The position numbers were made by a program, and so were the translations under genes. The notes under the pieces are model-generated. The model was not told where the DNA came from. It did no database searches and saw only the letters and a list, made by a program, of their open reading frames with translations. From Halichoerus grypus (Eukaryota > Chordata > Mammalia > Carnivora > Phocidae), in the NCBI RefSeq assembly GCF_964656455.1, contig NC_135717.1, positions 14,712,775-14,776,774 of the forward strand: a stretch of DNA of 64,000 nucleotides, given 5' to 3'. Numbering within the stretch: the stretch's first letter is position 1; each line of letters opens with the position of its first letter. Shown here in pieces: positions 36,595-47,866 of the stretch.

Positions 36595-37665
36595 CCACCG
36601 ACAGAATGGGAGATATTTGCAAATGTCTTATCAGATAAAGGGCTGGTATCCAAAATCTATAAAGAATTTATTAAACTCAACACCCAAAAAACAAATAATC
36701 CAGTCAAGAAATGGGCAGAAGACATGAACAGACATTTCTGCAAAGAAGACATCCAAACGGCCAACAGACACATGAAAAAGTGTTCAACATCACTCAGCAT
36801 CAGGGAAACACAAATCAAAACCACAATGAGATACCACCTCACACCGGTCAGAATGGCTAAAATTAACTCAGGAAACAACGGATGTTGGCGAGGATGTGGA
36901 GAAAGGGGAACCCTCTTACACTGTTGGTGGGAATGCAAGCTGGTGCAGCCACTCTGGAAAACAGTATGGAGAGGTTCCTCAAAAAGTTAAAAATAGAGCT
37001 ACCCTACAATCCAGCAACTGCACTACTAGGTATTTATCCAAAGGATACAAAAATGCTGATTCAAAGGGGCACATGAACCCCAATGTTTATAGCAGCAATG
37101 TCCACAATAGCCAAACTATGGGAAGAGCCCAGATGTACATCAACAGATGAATGGATAAAGAAGACGTGGTATATATGTGCGTGTGGGGGGAAGGGGTTAT
37201 GTGTGTGTGTGTGTGTGTATATATGTATGTACATAGATACACATACAATAGAATATTACACAGCCCTCAAAAAGAATGAAATCTTGCCATTTGCAATGAC
37301 GTGGATGGAACTAGAGGGTATTATGTTAAGTGAAATAAATCAGTCAGAGAAAGACAAATACCATATGATTTCACTCATACGTGGAATTTAAGAAACAGAA
37401 CAGATGAACATAGGGGAAGGAAAGGAAAAATAAAATAAGATGAAAACAGAGAGGGAGGCAAAGCATAAGAGACTTAACTCTAGGAAACAAACTGTGGGTT
37501 GCTGAAGGGGAGAAGGGTGGGGGGATGGGGTAACTGGGTGACGGACATTAAAGGAGGGCACCTGGATGTAATGAGCACTGGGTGTTATATGCAACTGATG
37601 AATCACTACATTCTACCCTGAAACTTATAGTATATGTTACCTAAATTGAGTTTAAATTAAAAAAA
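36595..37665 (+). mobile_element. L1 3' end (ORF2 C-terminus and carnivore-type 3' UTR)
   Basis: ORF2 tail (cgacagaatgggagatattt, caatagaatattacacagcc) is followed by a 3' UTR with ggtaactgggtgacggacat-like text, ggatgtaatgagcactgggt and tgttacctaaattgagttta, then A8T6. Same element as 35259-36568 with the middle deleted. Confidence 0.9.
37191..37218. repeat. (TG)n microsatellite within L1
   Basis: TG run after a G-rich interruption, in the ORF2 tail, followed by TATATATG. It breaks the remaining ORF. Confidence 0.9.
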
Positions 37666-37679
37666 AATTTTTTAATATA

Positions 37680-38160
37680 CCCAAAAAACAAAGAAACAAC
37701 CAGATAAATCTGGAAGATTGGATATTGTGCAAAACTAGCCTAATTAAACAAGTCAGTGTCATTAAAAAAAAAAAAAAAAATCTAAACATTTAAAAAAGAG
37801 ACTTAACAGACATAACCAGATGAAATGTGAGGATTAACCAGTTATAATGGTCATTTGGGGCCTAATTCAGGAAATATGAATATATTCTGGGTATTAGATG
37901 AGATGAAGATTTCCTGTAAACTAGAGATTCTCTGCCAGGAAAAAACAGGTTATAAAACTGTATGATCTCATTGTATATACAGTATGAGCTCATTCAGGTT
38001 AAAACGAACATATATACACAGAAAGGTTATGTATTAAGGTGTTAGGGCTGAGCCTACAGTGGAAATATGTTTTACTTTACTTTTATTTCTCCCAATTTTC
38101 TCATTTTCTACAATGCATGGACACTGTTTCTACAATAACAAATGATTATTTTTGAAATCA
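37680..38160 (+). mobile_element. Old LINE-like debris
   Basis: gagacttaacagacataacc then gaatatattctgggtattag resembles an old mammalian LINE 3' region; the second half (38050-38150, ctacaatgcatggacactgt) is a different old 3' end. Confidence 0.45.
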
Positions 38161-38361
38161 ATCTGAACATACACACTTGAGTGGGGCGATAAGGCCTGGG
38201 CATAACATCTGTGTTATGAGTTAGAAACTGGTAACTCCTTTCAGAGAGACGCAGAAAAACAGCTTTGGAATCAAGAGTAGTCAAAGTTACTTCCCCTTTA
38301 TTAGAGAAACAAGGAAAGCTTCTTTAGGGAGTTAGGAAGGATGATCAAAAGGTCTAGAACT

Positions 38362-38646
38362 GCACTATCCAATACAGTAGCTACTAGCCATGTGTGGCTA
38401 TTTAAGTTTAAATGAATTAAAATTAAATAAAATGTAAGATTCAATTCTTTAGTCACACCAACCACATTTCAAGTGTCGGAAAGCCCCAAGTGGTTAGTAG
38501 CTGTATTAGTTACATGGTCACGCGGGTGTTCGGTTAGGTATCCAGAATCAGGTTAGGTGTTGGGTATATGGTGAGTACACTGTACCGTATAGTGCAGATG
38601 CAGAACACTCCCATCACCGCAGAAAAGTCCTCCTGGAGACAGCTAA
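38362..38646 (+). mobile_element. hAT-type MITE with imperfect inverted ends, interrupted
   Basis: ctatccaatacagtagctac and agccatgtgtggctatttaa at the left. The complementary ccccaagtggttagtagctgtatt follows, and further right the end text ccatcaccgcagaaaagtcc. The segment 38515-38575 breaks the consensus. Confidence 0.7.
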
Positions 38647-38834
38647 AGAGGGGGCGTAGGTGTGTCTCCTCTCACAGTCCCAGAAGACTACTCCCTCCAT
38701 TACTGCCTTCCATCCCTTCAACACTGACTCCAGTATACAGGCTCCCAAGGGAAGAATGCTTCCACCGGACTCCAGAGGAACTGTGTTAATGGACAATACT
38801 CCATGATGGTTCTGCACCTCTTACATCAGCTTTA

Positions 38835-39240
38835 GTGGCAGGCTATGTTTTCAGGGATGTCTGTAGAGCAAACAGCCTTGGAAGACAGAGTATCTCCCTC
38901 CAGGGTAGAAGGCAGATTTGTTTCCCGTCCAGCATAATAAAGACAATGTCTATCCCCCAGCTAACAGTTGGGCAGGTTTGCAAACAACCCTCTCGTAAGG
39001 CTGGGGATTTCCTAACCTGGGGTTCCTCAGCTATAACATAAACCCACCGTGCGTCCAGCATTCCCTTGGGCCCACTTCCACATCACCCTCATAGCATTTG
39101 GGGAACAAGGGAACCCACATGAACATGACGTTCAAGCTGCCCGCTGTGCTTTGCCTTTGGCCCAGGAGCTCAGGGTCCTCTGCCAACATCTACGAAACTC
39201 TGCCAGGCTAACTTGCTAACTTGTGAGCTTATAAGTAAGA
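38835..39240 (+). repeat. LTR-like dispersed repeat, copy 2
   Basis: Better-preserved partner of 20450-20790 (agccttggaagacagagtat, ctaacctggggttcctcagc, ccaacatctacgaaactctg). I do not recognise the family; overall texture suggests an LTR. Confidence 0.5.
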
Positions 39241-39381
39241 CAGAGTAGCATACTCGCCACAATTTTTAAAAGTTAACACAATCACCTGGCTCCTTTGAGC
39301 TCCTCATGCCATAAAAACAAGATTTTTGTCAAGAACCAAGGGGATCTCTGGGGCATCTCTTGGGACTCACAGACAATAGGT

Positions 39382-39642
39382 AAAAGTTAAGGGAAGAATG
39401 CAGGAGGGCCCACTGCTGGCTCAAACTCTTCACTGGCATACTGGACCACCCAGCCATCCTATCAGGCATTCATTGAGCACAAAGGAAATGTGACCTGCCT
39501 AGTGGAAGAAGAAAATTATAAATACCAACCATGATGGGTGACCAGGTGCAAATGAGGATGGCTGTTATCTAGGCATATTATCTTTCACCTCTCCTCCAAC
39601 TACTTAAGGAAGATGGGTCAGTGATAGGTAACCTTATAATTT
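39382..39642 (+). repeat. Duplicated 250-bp block, copy 1
   Basis: Aligns without gaps to 41944-42204. In the 250-bp core (39393-39642) I count 8 mismatches, 7 of them transitions (about 97% identity). No poly(A) and no clear TSD at either copy. Confidence 0.93.
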
Positions 39643-39837
39643 CATACTTAGGTACAGGATCTCAAAAGAGTGTTCTCCCTTCTAAAGGAATAGAATGAAT
39701 GCATAGATCCTCCCTTGCATGAGTAGCAGCTGCAACAGATTAGGCAAAAGTAAATGTTTTGTTCCTATTATTCTTTGAAAAAGTAACTATAGGGAGAAGG
39801 GTGTATACTGATGCTGAATATGCAGAGAGGGAGACTG

Positions 39838-40275
39838 TGCTGTGAATACTTGGTCCCGTGCCTGCTCGTCTAAGCAGGGGCTAGACCACACTAGACCAGC
39901 ACCACACTTCTCAGACTCCCTTGTCTGCAGGAACTCCTCCAAGGAGAGGCACTTATGCAAGATTTAAAGACAAAAAAGGAGAGACTATGACTCCTCTCTG
40001 GCAGCAGCCGGCAGACACAGGGCATACCACAAACATCGAGTCGGCAGCGGCTTCCAAGCGGGCTCCTGGGGAGCATTCGCTTTAATGCTGCGGCAGCTCA
40101 GGTCACTCGAAGCCGTGTCCTGTCCTCAGAGCCAGAAGCAGTTCTCTCTGACCCTCACTACCGCAGGCCTTTCAATGGCTTTGTAAGCGTTGAGTTAATT
40201 TACTTTATTAAATCTGTTCTTGCTAAAATACCCAGGGTGGTTTCTGTTTTCCTGACCGACAGACCGACACAGAGG
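39838..40275 (+). repeat. Possible old solo LTR
   Basis: GC-rich body then ttactttattaaatctgttc and ggtggtttctgttttcctga ending near gaccgacaca, a layout like the 3' end of retroviral LTRs (poly(A) region followed by a short U5). No matching LTR or internal sequence seen. Confidence 0.4.
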
Positions 40276-40429
40276 GTAGGATTAGGTCAGGTGGAGATTA
40301 CAGTGGGGAAGAGAAGCTGCCCACAATGCATGAAGGTTGCAAGAGAAGAAAAAAGTTGAACAAATGGGTCAAAACTATACTAAGTAGGTTCTTTCTAGGG
40401 TTCAGATTTATTCTATTAATTCTTTGATC

Positions 40430-41400
40430 CAATAAATGTTTACCAAGCAATTATTACACACCAGGCTCTATTCTTGGTATTGGAAAGAAAAACAAAGACT
40501 CTTAGGTTGGGGAGGGACTGCGAGGAAAAGAGGGGAGAAGGATCATAAAAAAAGGGATAATCTAGTAAATGGCAATAAGTGCTCCTGGGAAATTGCAAGC
40601 AGCGCAAGCCACTCTGACGGAAGCTCTCTGAGCAGAGATCTAAGAGAGCAGAGAGAGACCAGAAAGCTAGGGAGGAGCTTGAGCTCAGTGCATTCAGGGG
40701 ATAGCAGGAAGGCTAGCATGGCTGGACTGAAGCATTGAAGACCAGATCACACAGGGCTTTGGAGGCCATAGGAAAGACTTAGACTCTTATTCTGGTGAGA
40801 TGGGAACCCCTGGAAATTCTGAGTAAAAAGTGACAGGATCTGATCTATCTGGCTGCTGTGTAGGGAACAGACAAGAGTGGAACCAGGAAAAGCACTTAGA
40901 TCACTGAAATAATATAAGGAACATAGGACAGTGACTTGGACCAAGGCATAACAGTATAAGCGGTGAAAAGTAGTCACATTCTGGATATATCTGAAAAAAA
41001 AATTTGCTTGTGGACAAGACGTGGGAGTAGGAAAAAGAAAAAACAGGAGAGTAAAAATGACTCCCAGGTTTTTGACCTGAGCAAATGACAGAATTGCCAT
41101 TAACTGACAGTAAAGACTGAAGGGAACAGATTCAGGGGTGAAAATCAGGAACTGAGTTTCTGATATGTTAAATTCAAGATGCCTATTACACTCAAATAGA
41201 TATGTTAAGTAAGAAGTAATGAAGAGCCACCATAAGCTTCTGAGAAGGCAGTAGCTAGAAGAGAAGTATACTTCAGAGACTAACCTAGTTAATGTCCGAT
41301 AAATTGGGCAGGCGAGGCAGAGTAGGGGGGTTCACCGGAAGCTGGTACTAGAGGGGAAAAAAGCAGCTGCAATGTTCAAGAGAACAACCTGAACTTGGGA
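40430..41400 (+). mobile_element. Ancient dispersed mammalian repeat (family not named)
   Basis: Ordered landmarks: ccaggctctattcttggtat, cacacagggctttggaggcc, ggatctgatctatctggctg, cttggaccaaggcataacag, gactcccaggtttttgacct, tgttaaattcaagatgccta. The series belongs to one long old repeat that I recognise as a class but cannot name safely. Confidence 0.6.
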
Positions 41401-41424
41401 GGGTAGCAATGAAAATGGACTGGG

Positions 41425-41580
41425 GCAGAGGTTCTCAATGGAGCCAACGCCACTCGATGGGGGTATAGAAATCTGTGGAAATATTTTTGTTATGGAGATG
41501 GTTGGGAGGCACTTCTAACAACAAGCAAGTGGGGCCAAGGGTTTCACATCTCCTGCACTGCTCAGGATAAATCCCATGAA
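41425..41580 (+). mobile_element. MER5-like hAT remnant
   Basis: gcagaggttctcaatggag, then ggcacttctaacaacaagca, tggggccaagggtttcacat and ctgcactgctcaggataaat loosely track MER5A in sense orientation. Confidence 0.5.
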
Positions 41581-41943
41581 AAATAAAAGGCGGGGGCAGG
41601 GGGGGTCTCTACTTCCTTTCAAATGACTCACCAGACCTCCATACTTGTAAAAAATCTGATTATAATTATCTGAACCTATATTCCAACTTCATTTTGCTAA
41701 TAAAGTATTTTCTGTACAATTTTACCACACACTGAATTTTCCAGGAATGCAGCTACCACGTAAATTAAGAAAAGAGAACACTCTCTTTTATGCAAAACTC
41801 TCTCCAAGAAACTTCACCATTTTGAAAAACCATGGCACAGAAAATAATGCTGTTTTCTAATATTTAAGTCACCAGCAAAATGCCTGCATCTGTGTTATAT
41901 TTGTAGGCATCACCTACAAATACATTACAGGAGAGATTCAAAC

Positions 41944-42204
41944 AAAAGTTCAGAGAAGAATGCAGGAGGGCCCACTGCTGGCTCAAACTCTTCACTGGCG
42001 TACTGGACCACCCAGCCATCCTATCAGGCATTCACTGAGCACAAAGGAAATGTGACCTGCCTAGTGGGAGAAGAAAATTATAAATACCAACCATGATGGA
42101 TGACCAGGTGCAAATGAGGACGGCTGTTATCTAGGCATATTATCTTTCACCTCTCCTCCAACTACTTATGGAAGATGGGTCGGTGATAGGTAACCTTGTA
42201 ATTT
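41944..42204 (+). repeat. Duplicated 250-bp block, copy 2
   Basis: Same orientation as copy 1, offset 2,562 bp. Similarity fades within about 15 bp past each end. Confidence 0.93.
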
Positions 42205-43916
42205 GGGTAGGTATTTAGGTATACCTAAACAGACATACGAAAGGCAGGATTCTCATAAATCAAAGCTGGTTTAAAATTGTGACAGTCATTCTATATATTG
42301 TTAGTTTTTATAGCATAAGGACAAGATATCTATCTTGCAATAATTATCTGAAATTGAACTCGTTTTGGGGGGGGGTTGCCTGCCATTTTAAAATCTTCCT
42401 CTGAGCCTGTGACCAGAGGTTCAGCACACTTCTCTTGGCCACTCTTACTACCATTTCTGCTTCTAACTCATCCTTTGTTCCTACTGTCACTTAAAGGATT
42501 TTGTTACAAATGAGACACAGAATGTGGCTCTCCACAGATGTGGAATTTCAAGGCAGGAATTTTTTATGACAATTCGTCTCCACTCCTCCCAAATTACAAC
42601 ATAGAAAATTTTTCTTTCTCAACACTTATAAATGAGATACCACTCATTTACAAGTATATCTTGATTTTTCATTGTTCCAATTTGATAGTCTATAATTGTT
42701 TAGTATGTTAGCCCTATTTCAATTAGGGTCATTTCCCTCTTTCTGTTATTATAGCTAAATAAGTCTGGCTTGCTATTACCTCTTGTACAGAATAACTTCT
42801 AATCTGTTTCTCTCTCTTAACTATAAACTTGTCCATTACAAGCAGGTGGAAGTAGTTCCTATTTCACTATGCCTTCTAATGCAGTAGTGCCTAAGCATCT
42901 TGTACAGAAATGCAAGCTATTTTAATATAAAGTACTTCTTTTTTTCTCTCCTTACATTACAGCTAGAGCAGAACACTGACTTTCTTAATTACATATGTGA
43001 AATTATATTTGTAAATCTGTGAATTTAATCTAGAACAGTAAAACGGTGGTTATAAAACACTGGTTATAAGCAGAAGGCATTGAGTCTGACATTCCCGAAA
43101 ATCACTGGATTGGAAGAGACAAATACTGGGTGTTAAAAGGGTTTATTAAAAAAAAAGAAAAAAAAGACAGTTGAGCACAAAAACAGGCTGAATGACAGAA
43201 GGTGCCAGAAGTGTCATCAGAATGTTCACGCCCCTAAGGGTGAAGGCAGAAAAACAGCAATGAAAAGAAGGAAAAAGAGTTTCTCAAATATTCACAAACA
43301 ACAGCAACAGGACTAGGGAGCAGACAGCACTAAAAGAACGCGCAGGGGAATGCTGAGAAGCTGGGATATTCTGAGAACGACAGGGGCTGGAGCAGTGGGC
43401 TCCCTGTTAAGGAGGGTCACCAACGGCACTGAAGCACCAAGCAATGGTCAACTACGGGTTCCGGCACTGAGGGCAGGGCCGTTCCAGGAGGGAGAGGAAG
43501 ACAAAAGGCGGTTTCCTGGCCCCGTACAAGAAGAGGCAGCAGTCATGATAGACAGGACACACAGAAATGCAACGTAAAAGACAGACATTAGGAGGTAGTA
43601 GTGTGAACTGAGGGTAGAAATTTTTAAGAACAGGAATAAAGAATGTAAAAAAGTCAAGCCTGCCTGGAGAAGAAAGTTTGGTTTATTTAGAACGGCCAGG
43701 TTTGAGCTAACCAAAACCACAAGAATAGATCTTTGTGGAGAATATTCTTTATGGGGACAGGACAGGTTGAGAAAAGGCCTGGAAGACAGCAGTGGAGGTC
43801 CTGTGACACCAGAAGCCAAGATACCAGAGGCCTACAGCACCTCAGCTCCTGGCAGCATGGCCGCCTACAGCAGTGGGAAAGTTAAACCATACATGTGATA
43901 AAGAACTAGTATCCAG

Positions 43917-44121
43917 GGGCACCTGGGTGGCTCAGGCAGTTAAGCTTCTGCCTTCAGATCAGGTCATGATCCCAGGGTCCCGGGATCGAGCCCCTCATGC
44001 ATCGGGCTCCCTGCACAGTGGGGAGTCGGCTTCCCCCTCTGTCCTTCCCCCTCCTTGCTCATGCTCTCACACTCTCTGTCTCAAATAAATAAAACAAAAT
44101 CTTTAAAAAAAAAAAAAAAAA
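43917..44121 (+). mobile_element. SINEC
   Basis: 17-bp perfect TSD aaagaactagtatccag at 43900-43916 and 44122-44138. Extra catg near ccctcatgcatcgggctccc. Confidence 0.97.
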
Positions 44122-44499
44122 AAAGAACTAGTATCCAGAAGACGTAAACAACTCTTACAACTCAACAGTATAAAGGCAAAGAACCCAATGTTAAAACGGC
44201 CAAGGATCTCAATAGACATTTCTCCAAAGAAGATTCACAAATGGCCAATAAGTACACATAAACAGAGTCAACACTTGTCATTAAGGGAAATGCAAATGCA
44301 AATCAAAATCACTGTAAGATAACCATTTCACATACACTAGGATGGCTATAATCAAAAAGATGGAAAACATCAAATGTTAGCAGGTTGTGGAGAAACTGGG
44401 ACCCTCATACGATGCAGGTGGGAATATAAAATATAATAGTACAGCCACTTTGGAAAACAGTTTGGCAGTCCCTCAAATGATTTAAACATAGTTACCATG

Positions 44500-44683
44500 G
44501 GGGAGGGGGGTGGAGGGATGGGTTAGCCTGGTGACGGGTATTAAGGAGGGCACGTTCTGCATGGAGCACTGGGTGTTATGCGCAAACAATGAATCATGGA
44601 ACACTACATCAAAAACTAATGATGTAATGTATGGTGATTAACATAACATTATAATAAAAAAATAAAATAAAATAAAAATAATT
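44500..44683 (+). mobile_element. Young L1 3'-UTR fragment (about 184 bp) with TSD
   Basis: gggttagcctggtgacgggt to gtatggtgattaacataac and an AAAATA tail; 12-bp TSD atagttaccatg at 44488-44499 and 44684-44695. Confidence 0.95.
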
Positions 44684-45282
44684 ATAGTTACCATGACCCA
44701 CAAATTCCACTTGTAGGTATATAACCAAAGCACATAAAAACATGTCACACAAAAACTTGTACTATAATGATGTTCATAGAAGCATCATTCATAATATCCA
44801 AAACGTGGAAGCAAAACAAATGTCCACCAACTGATGGACAACAACAAAATGGGATATATTTATACATAGACTATTACTGGCCATAAAAAAGAAAGGAATA
44901 CTGATATATATTATCACATGGATGCACCTTGAAAACATTATGCTAAGTGAGAGAAGCCAGACACAAAAGGCCACATCATGTGCGAACGTCCAGGTGAGGC
45001 AAATTTCTAGAGATAGTAAGTAGATTAATGGTGCTTTAAGGCTGGGAGGAGAAGGGAGAATGAAGATGGACTGTTACTGGGTGCATGACTTCTTTCAGAG
45101 GGGACAAAAATGTTCTAAAGTTAGATTGTGATGATGTTTGCACAGCCCTGTGAATATACTAAAACCCATTCAACTGTGCACTTTAAATGCGGGAGATGTA
45201 TGATAGGTAAATTATATTTCAATAAAGCTGTTTAAAAATGCCATCTTATTTGGACCCATGGGATTTGAATTTATGGAAGTGA

Positions 45283-45765
45283 CTGAGCGCCAGCCAACCT
45301 GGAGAGGCCAATGCCAATGAAAGAAGAAGACACTACTTACATCTCCCAAGACAAGGGGGCACCCACACCACACAGGGTGACAGAGGAGCAGCAGGTTTGT
45401 TCAGGAGGCAGAGGGAGGAGCGAGGGGAAAGCCTAGACCTTTTATTGGGGTGTCCGCAGGAAAGGCAAGCCAGGACAGGGTAAACAATGCAGGACTGGCT
45501 TGTTGGAATAATTCAGGCTATAGCACTGTCTCTGGTCGTCTGGTACCTGGCCCTGGGATAATGTAGAGCAGGGAAAATACTAGTATGGTGTGTGAGTTAG
45601 ATAAGGAGGTAACTAAAGGCTGAAGATTCAGGATTGGTTGATTTGCATATGAAAGGTATACTCCAGGCAGGCTGTTGTTATCTTTAGGAATTAGCTAGCC
45701 CTGGGAGGGACAGTTTTCCCCAGGTCTGTAAGGCCCCCAAAAGCCAGAGCATCAAGAATACAGAA
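45283..45765 (-). mobile_element. Solo LTR of an ERV1-type endogenous retrovirus
   Basis: In minus orientation it shows an octamer plus CCAAT pair (atgcaaatcaaccaat), a later AATAAA (plus 45439-45445, ttttatt), and then a C/T-rich R-U5-like stretch. No internal viral sequence and no second LTR adjoin it, so it looks like a solo LTR. Exact ends and TSD not resolved. Confidence 0.72.
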
Positions 45766-45799
45766 AATAAGAAAATATAGTTAATCTAACTGGCCCTGT

Positions 45800-47335
45800 G
45801 ATGAATGGATGCCAAACAGACAAATACAGAATCTGAGGAAATAGAACAAATATATACAATAGAAATTCACAGGCTGATTCTAAAATTTATATGGAAATGC
45901 AAAAGACCCAGATGAGTGGAAACTATCTTGGAAATAAAAAAAAAAACAAGACAGAGAACTTACACTGCATAATTTCAGACTGATTACAAAGCCACAGTTA
46001 TCAAGACAATGTGGTATTGGCATAAGGATAGACAAACAGACCAATGGAACAGAATAAGGAGTCCAGAAATGGGCCTACCCATTGACAGATGACCGATATT
46101 TTACAAAGGCCTAAAGTAATTCAATGGTAAAAGGAAATTCTTTTCAACAAATGGTGCTAAAACACCTGACTATCCACATGGGAGCCAGGTAAAGGAATGA
46201 ATCTTGACCTTTATCTCACACCATTCATAAAAATCAATTCGAGATGAAATCAAAGACCTAAACATAATAGTTAAAACTAAAGCTTCCAGGAAAAAAAAAA
46301 AAAACACAGAATATCTTTGTGACTCTGAGGTTGGCAAAGATTTCTTAATATATAAAAAGCATTAAACAAACAAAAAACTAAAAAAAAAACCAAAATGCAC
46401 TAACCATAAAAAGACAAACTGGCCTTTATTCAAATTTAAGACTTCAAAAGATACCATTAGGGAAATGAAAAGAGGAAGCCACAGATTAGGAGAAAATATT
46501 CACAATGCATATTGGGCAAAAGACTCATTTCCACAATATATGAAGGACTCCTACAAATCAACAATATAACGTCAAACAACCTAATTTGGGCAATAGACAC
46601 TACACAAATAGAACAGCCAATGTGCACATGAAAAGGCGTGCCTCATCATCAGTAGTCATCTGCAAAATGCAAATTAAAACCACAATCATACCACTTCACA
46701 CTCACTAGAATGGCTAAAATTAAAAAGATTTTCAATACCACAGGATGGCGAGAAAATGTTCCAACTGGAACTTTCAGAAATTGCCAATCCAAGTATAAAA
46801 TAGTACAGCCACACTAAAAACAGACTGGGAGTTTCTTACAAAGGTAAAATATATACCTACCCTATGACTTAGCAATTCCCACTTTGGGATGTACCCAAAG
46901 GAGACTGAAACATACGCTCATAACAAAGTGTCGTATAAGAAGGTTCGTGGGAGTTTTATTCGTTAATAGCCCAAAACTGAAAGCAACCCCACTGCCTTTC
47001 AACAGATTAAAAACTGTGGTACGTTCACACTATTGAACAGTACTCAGCAATAAAAATGAATAAAGTGCTGATAGGTACTATAACATGGATGAATCTCAGA
47101 AACATTATGTTAAGTTTAAGAATCCACTTGCAAAAAAAATACACATTATGATTCCATTCATATGAAATTCTAGAACAGGCAAAACTAAACTAGTGACAGC
47201 AACTAGAACAACTGTTTCCTGGCTGTGAGGGAGGGACTACTGGCTAGAAATGGACACAAGTGAACTCATCAGGGTGAGGAAAATGGCCGATACATATCTT
47301 AATTTGGGTGGTGGAGAAGGGTTTTTGTTTTTTTT
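45800..47335 (+). mobile_element. Old L1 ORF2 (RT end to C-terminus) and 3' UTR start
   Basis: ccacagttatcaagacaatg, gaccaatggaacagaataag, ttcaacaaatggtgctaaaa and gctgggaacttt-like text mark the RT/C-terminal region. Many small indels and A-run expansions. The 3' UTR is interrupted by an antisense SINEC and probably resumes at 47565-47655. Confidence 0.85.
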
Positions 47336-47546
47336 AATAGTTTCTGATTTCTTTTTTTTTTTTTAAAGATTTTATTTATTTATTTGAGAGAGAAAATGAG
47401 AGAGAACATGAGAGGGGGAAGGGTCAGAGGGAGAAGCAGACTCCCTGCTGAGCAGGGAGCCCGATGCGGGACTCGATCCCGGGACTCCAGGATCATGACC
47501 TGAGCCAAAGGCAGTCGCTTAACCAACTGAGCCACCCAGGCGCCTG
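47336..47546 (-). mobile_element. SINEC, antisense, 180 bp from the 53-nt TYW1 exon
   Basis: T-run 47352-47364, (GA)-rich segment, ctgagcagggagcccgatgc and head ccacccaggcgcc. It lies in the same orientation as TYW1. A long T-run follows its head (47551-47570). Confidence 0.95.
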
Positions 47547-47725
47547 GGTTTGTTTTTTTTTTTTTTTTTTACATCCATCAATATATGAACTCATTTAACA
47601 AATTCATTCAAAATCATTACATTAAATGTAAATTATTCTTTAAAATGGTAAAATTCATTGGCTGCATATCAGAGCCACACAAAAGTTGCATAAAACAGAA
47701 ATGACATTTAAATAAAAATAAATAC

Positions 47726-47778
47726 CTTTGTCCATCTGCAAAGCTTCACTCCAGAGTGGCTCCCAATCAACTGATACC
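47726..47778 (-). CDS. TYW1: TYW1 internal 53-nt exon
   Basis: Very short exon, found by its peptide. Read on the minus strand, the pyrimidine tract and acceptor tttttctgttcag are followed by gg (completing the split Gly codon), then 17 codons giving YQLIGSHSGVKLCRWTK, then donor gtattt (47725-47724). This is the conserved TYW1 stretch between the LREALTKQG and SMLRGRGG segments. It ends in phase 0, matching the next exon. Because 53 is not a multiple of three, skipping it would shift the frame ahead of the radical-SAM motif. It sits between two SINEs in opposite orientation, about 180 bp away on one side and 89 bp away on the other. The donor gtattt lacks the usual purine-rich +3 to +6, so it looks weaker than the neighbouring donors. 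That is judged by eye. Confidence 0.95.
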
Positions 47779-47866
47779 CTGAACAGAAAAACAAGGAACA
47801 CAAAACTGAATTGATTCAAAGCCTCATATTAAACGGTGATTAAAAAACTATAACAAAATCCTTTTT

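Larger units (their letters stand above)
43874..45238 (+). mobile_element. L1M 3' end with two later insertions
   Basis: ORF2 C-terminal text from accatacatgtgataaaga on, continuing past a SINEC and a mini-L1, and ending in a 3' UTR with gatgatgtttgcacagccct and attatatttcaataaagctg. Confidence 0.85.
13565..47725 (-). other. TYW1: TYW1 intron, about 34.2 kb
   Basis: Lies between the 53-nt exon and the radical-SAM motif exon; the phases on both sides are 0. It is filled with L1, SINEC, DNA-transposon and LTR debris. Stretches with nothing I can name are about 13570-14145, 14730-15290, 15520-16100 (possibly an old dispersed repeat), 28150-28615, 30060-31110, 31360-31910, 32500-32965, 34995-35258, 42225-43870 and 47660-47725. 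Confidence 0.9.

Noticed and set aside
39393..42204. The 250-bp pair as the two LTRs of a provirus
   Set aside because: No TG...CA ends, no primer-binding site or polypurine tract next to them, and the sequence between them is unrelated old repeat, so the LTR reading is not supported.
43350..43819. Frames of 75 and 123 codons in opposite directions
   Set aside because: No family similarity, no splice signals consistent with TYW1, and they overlap each other antisense.
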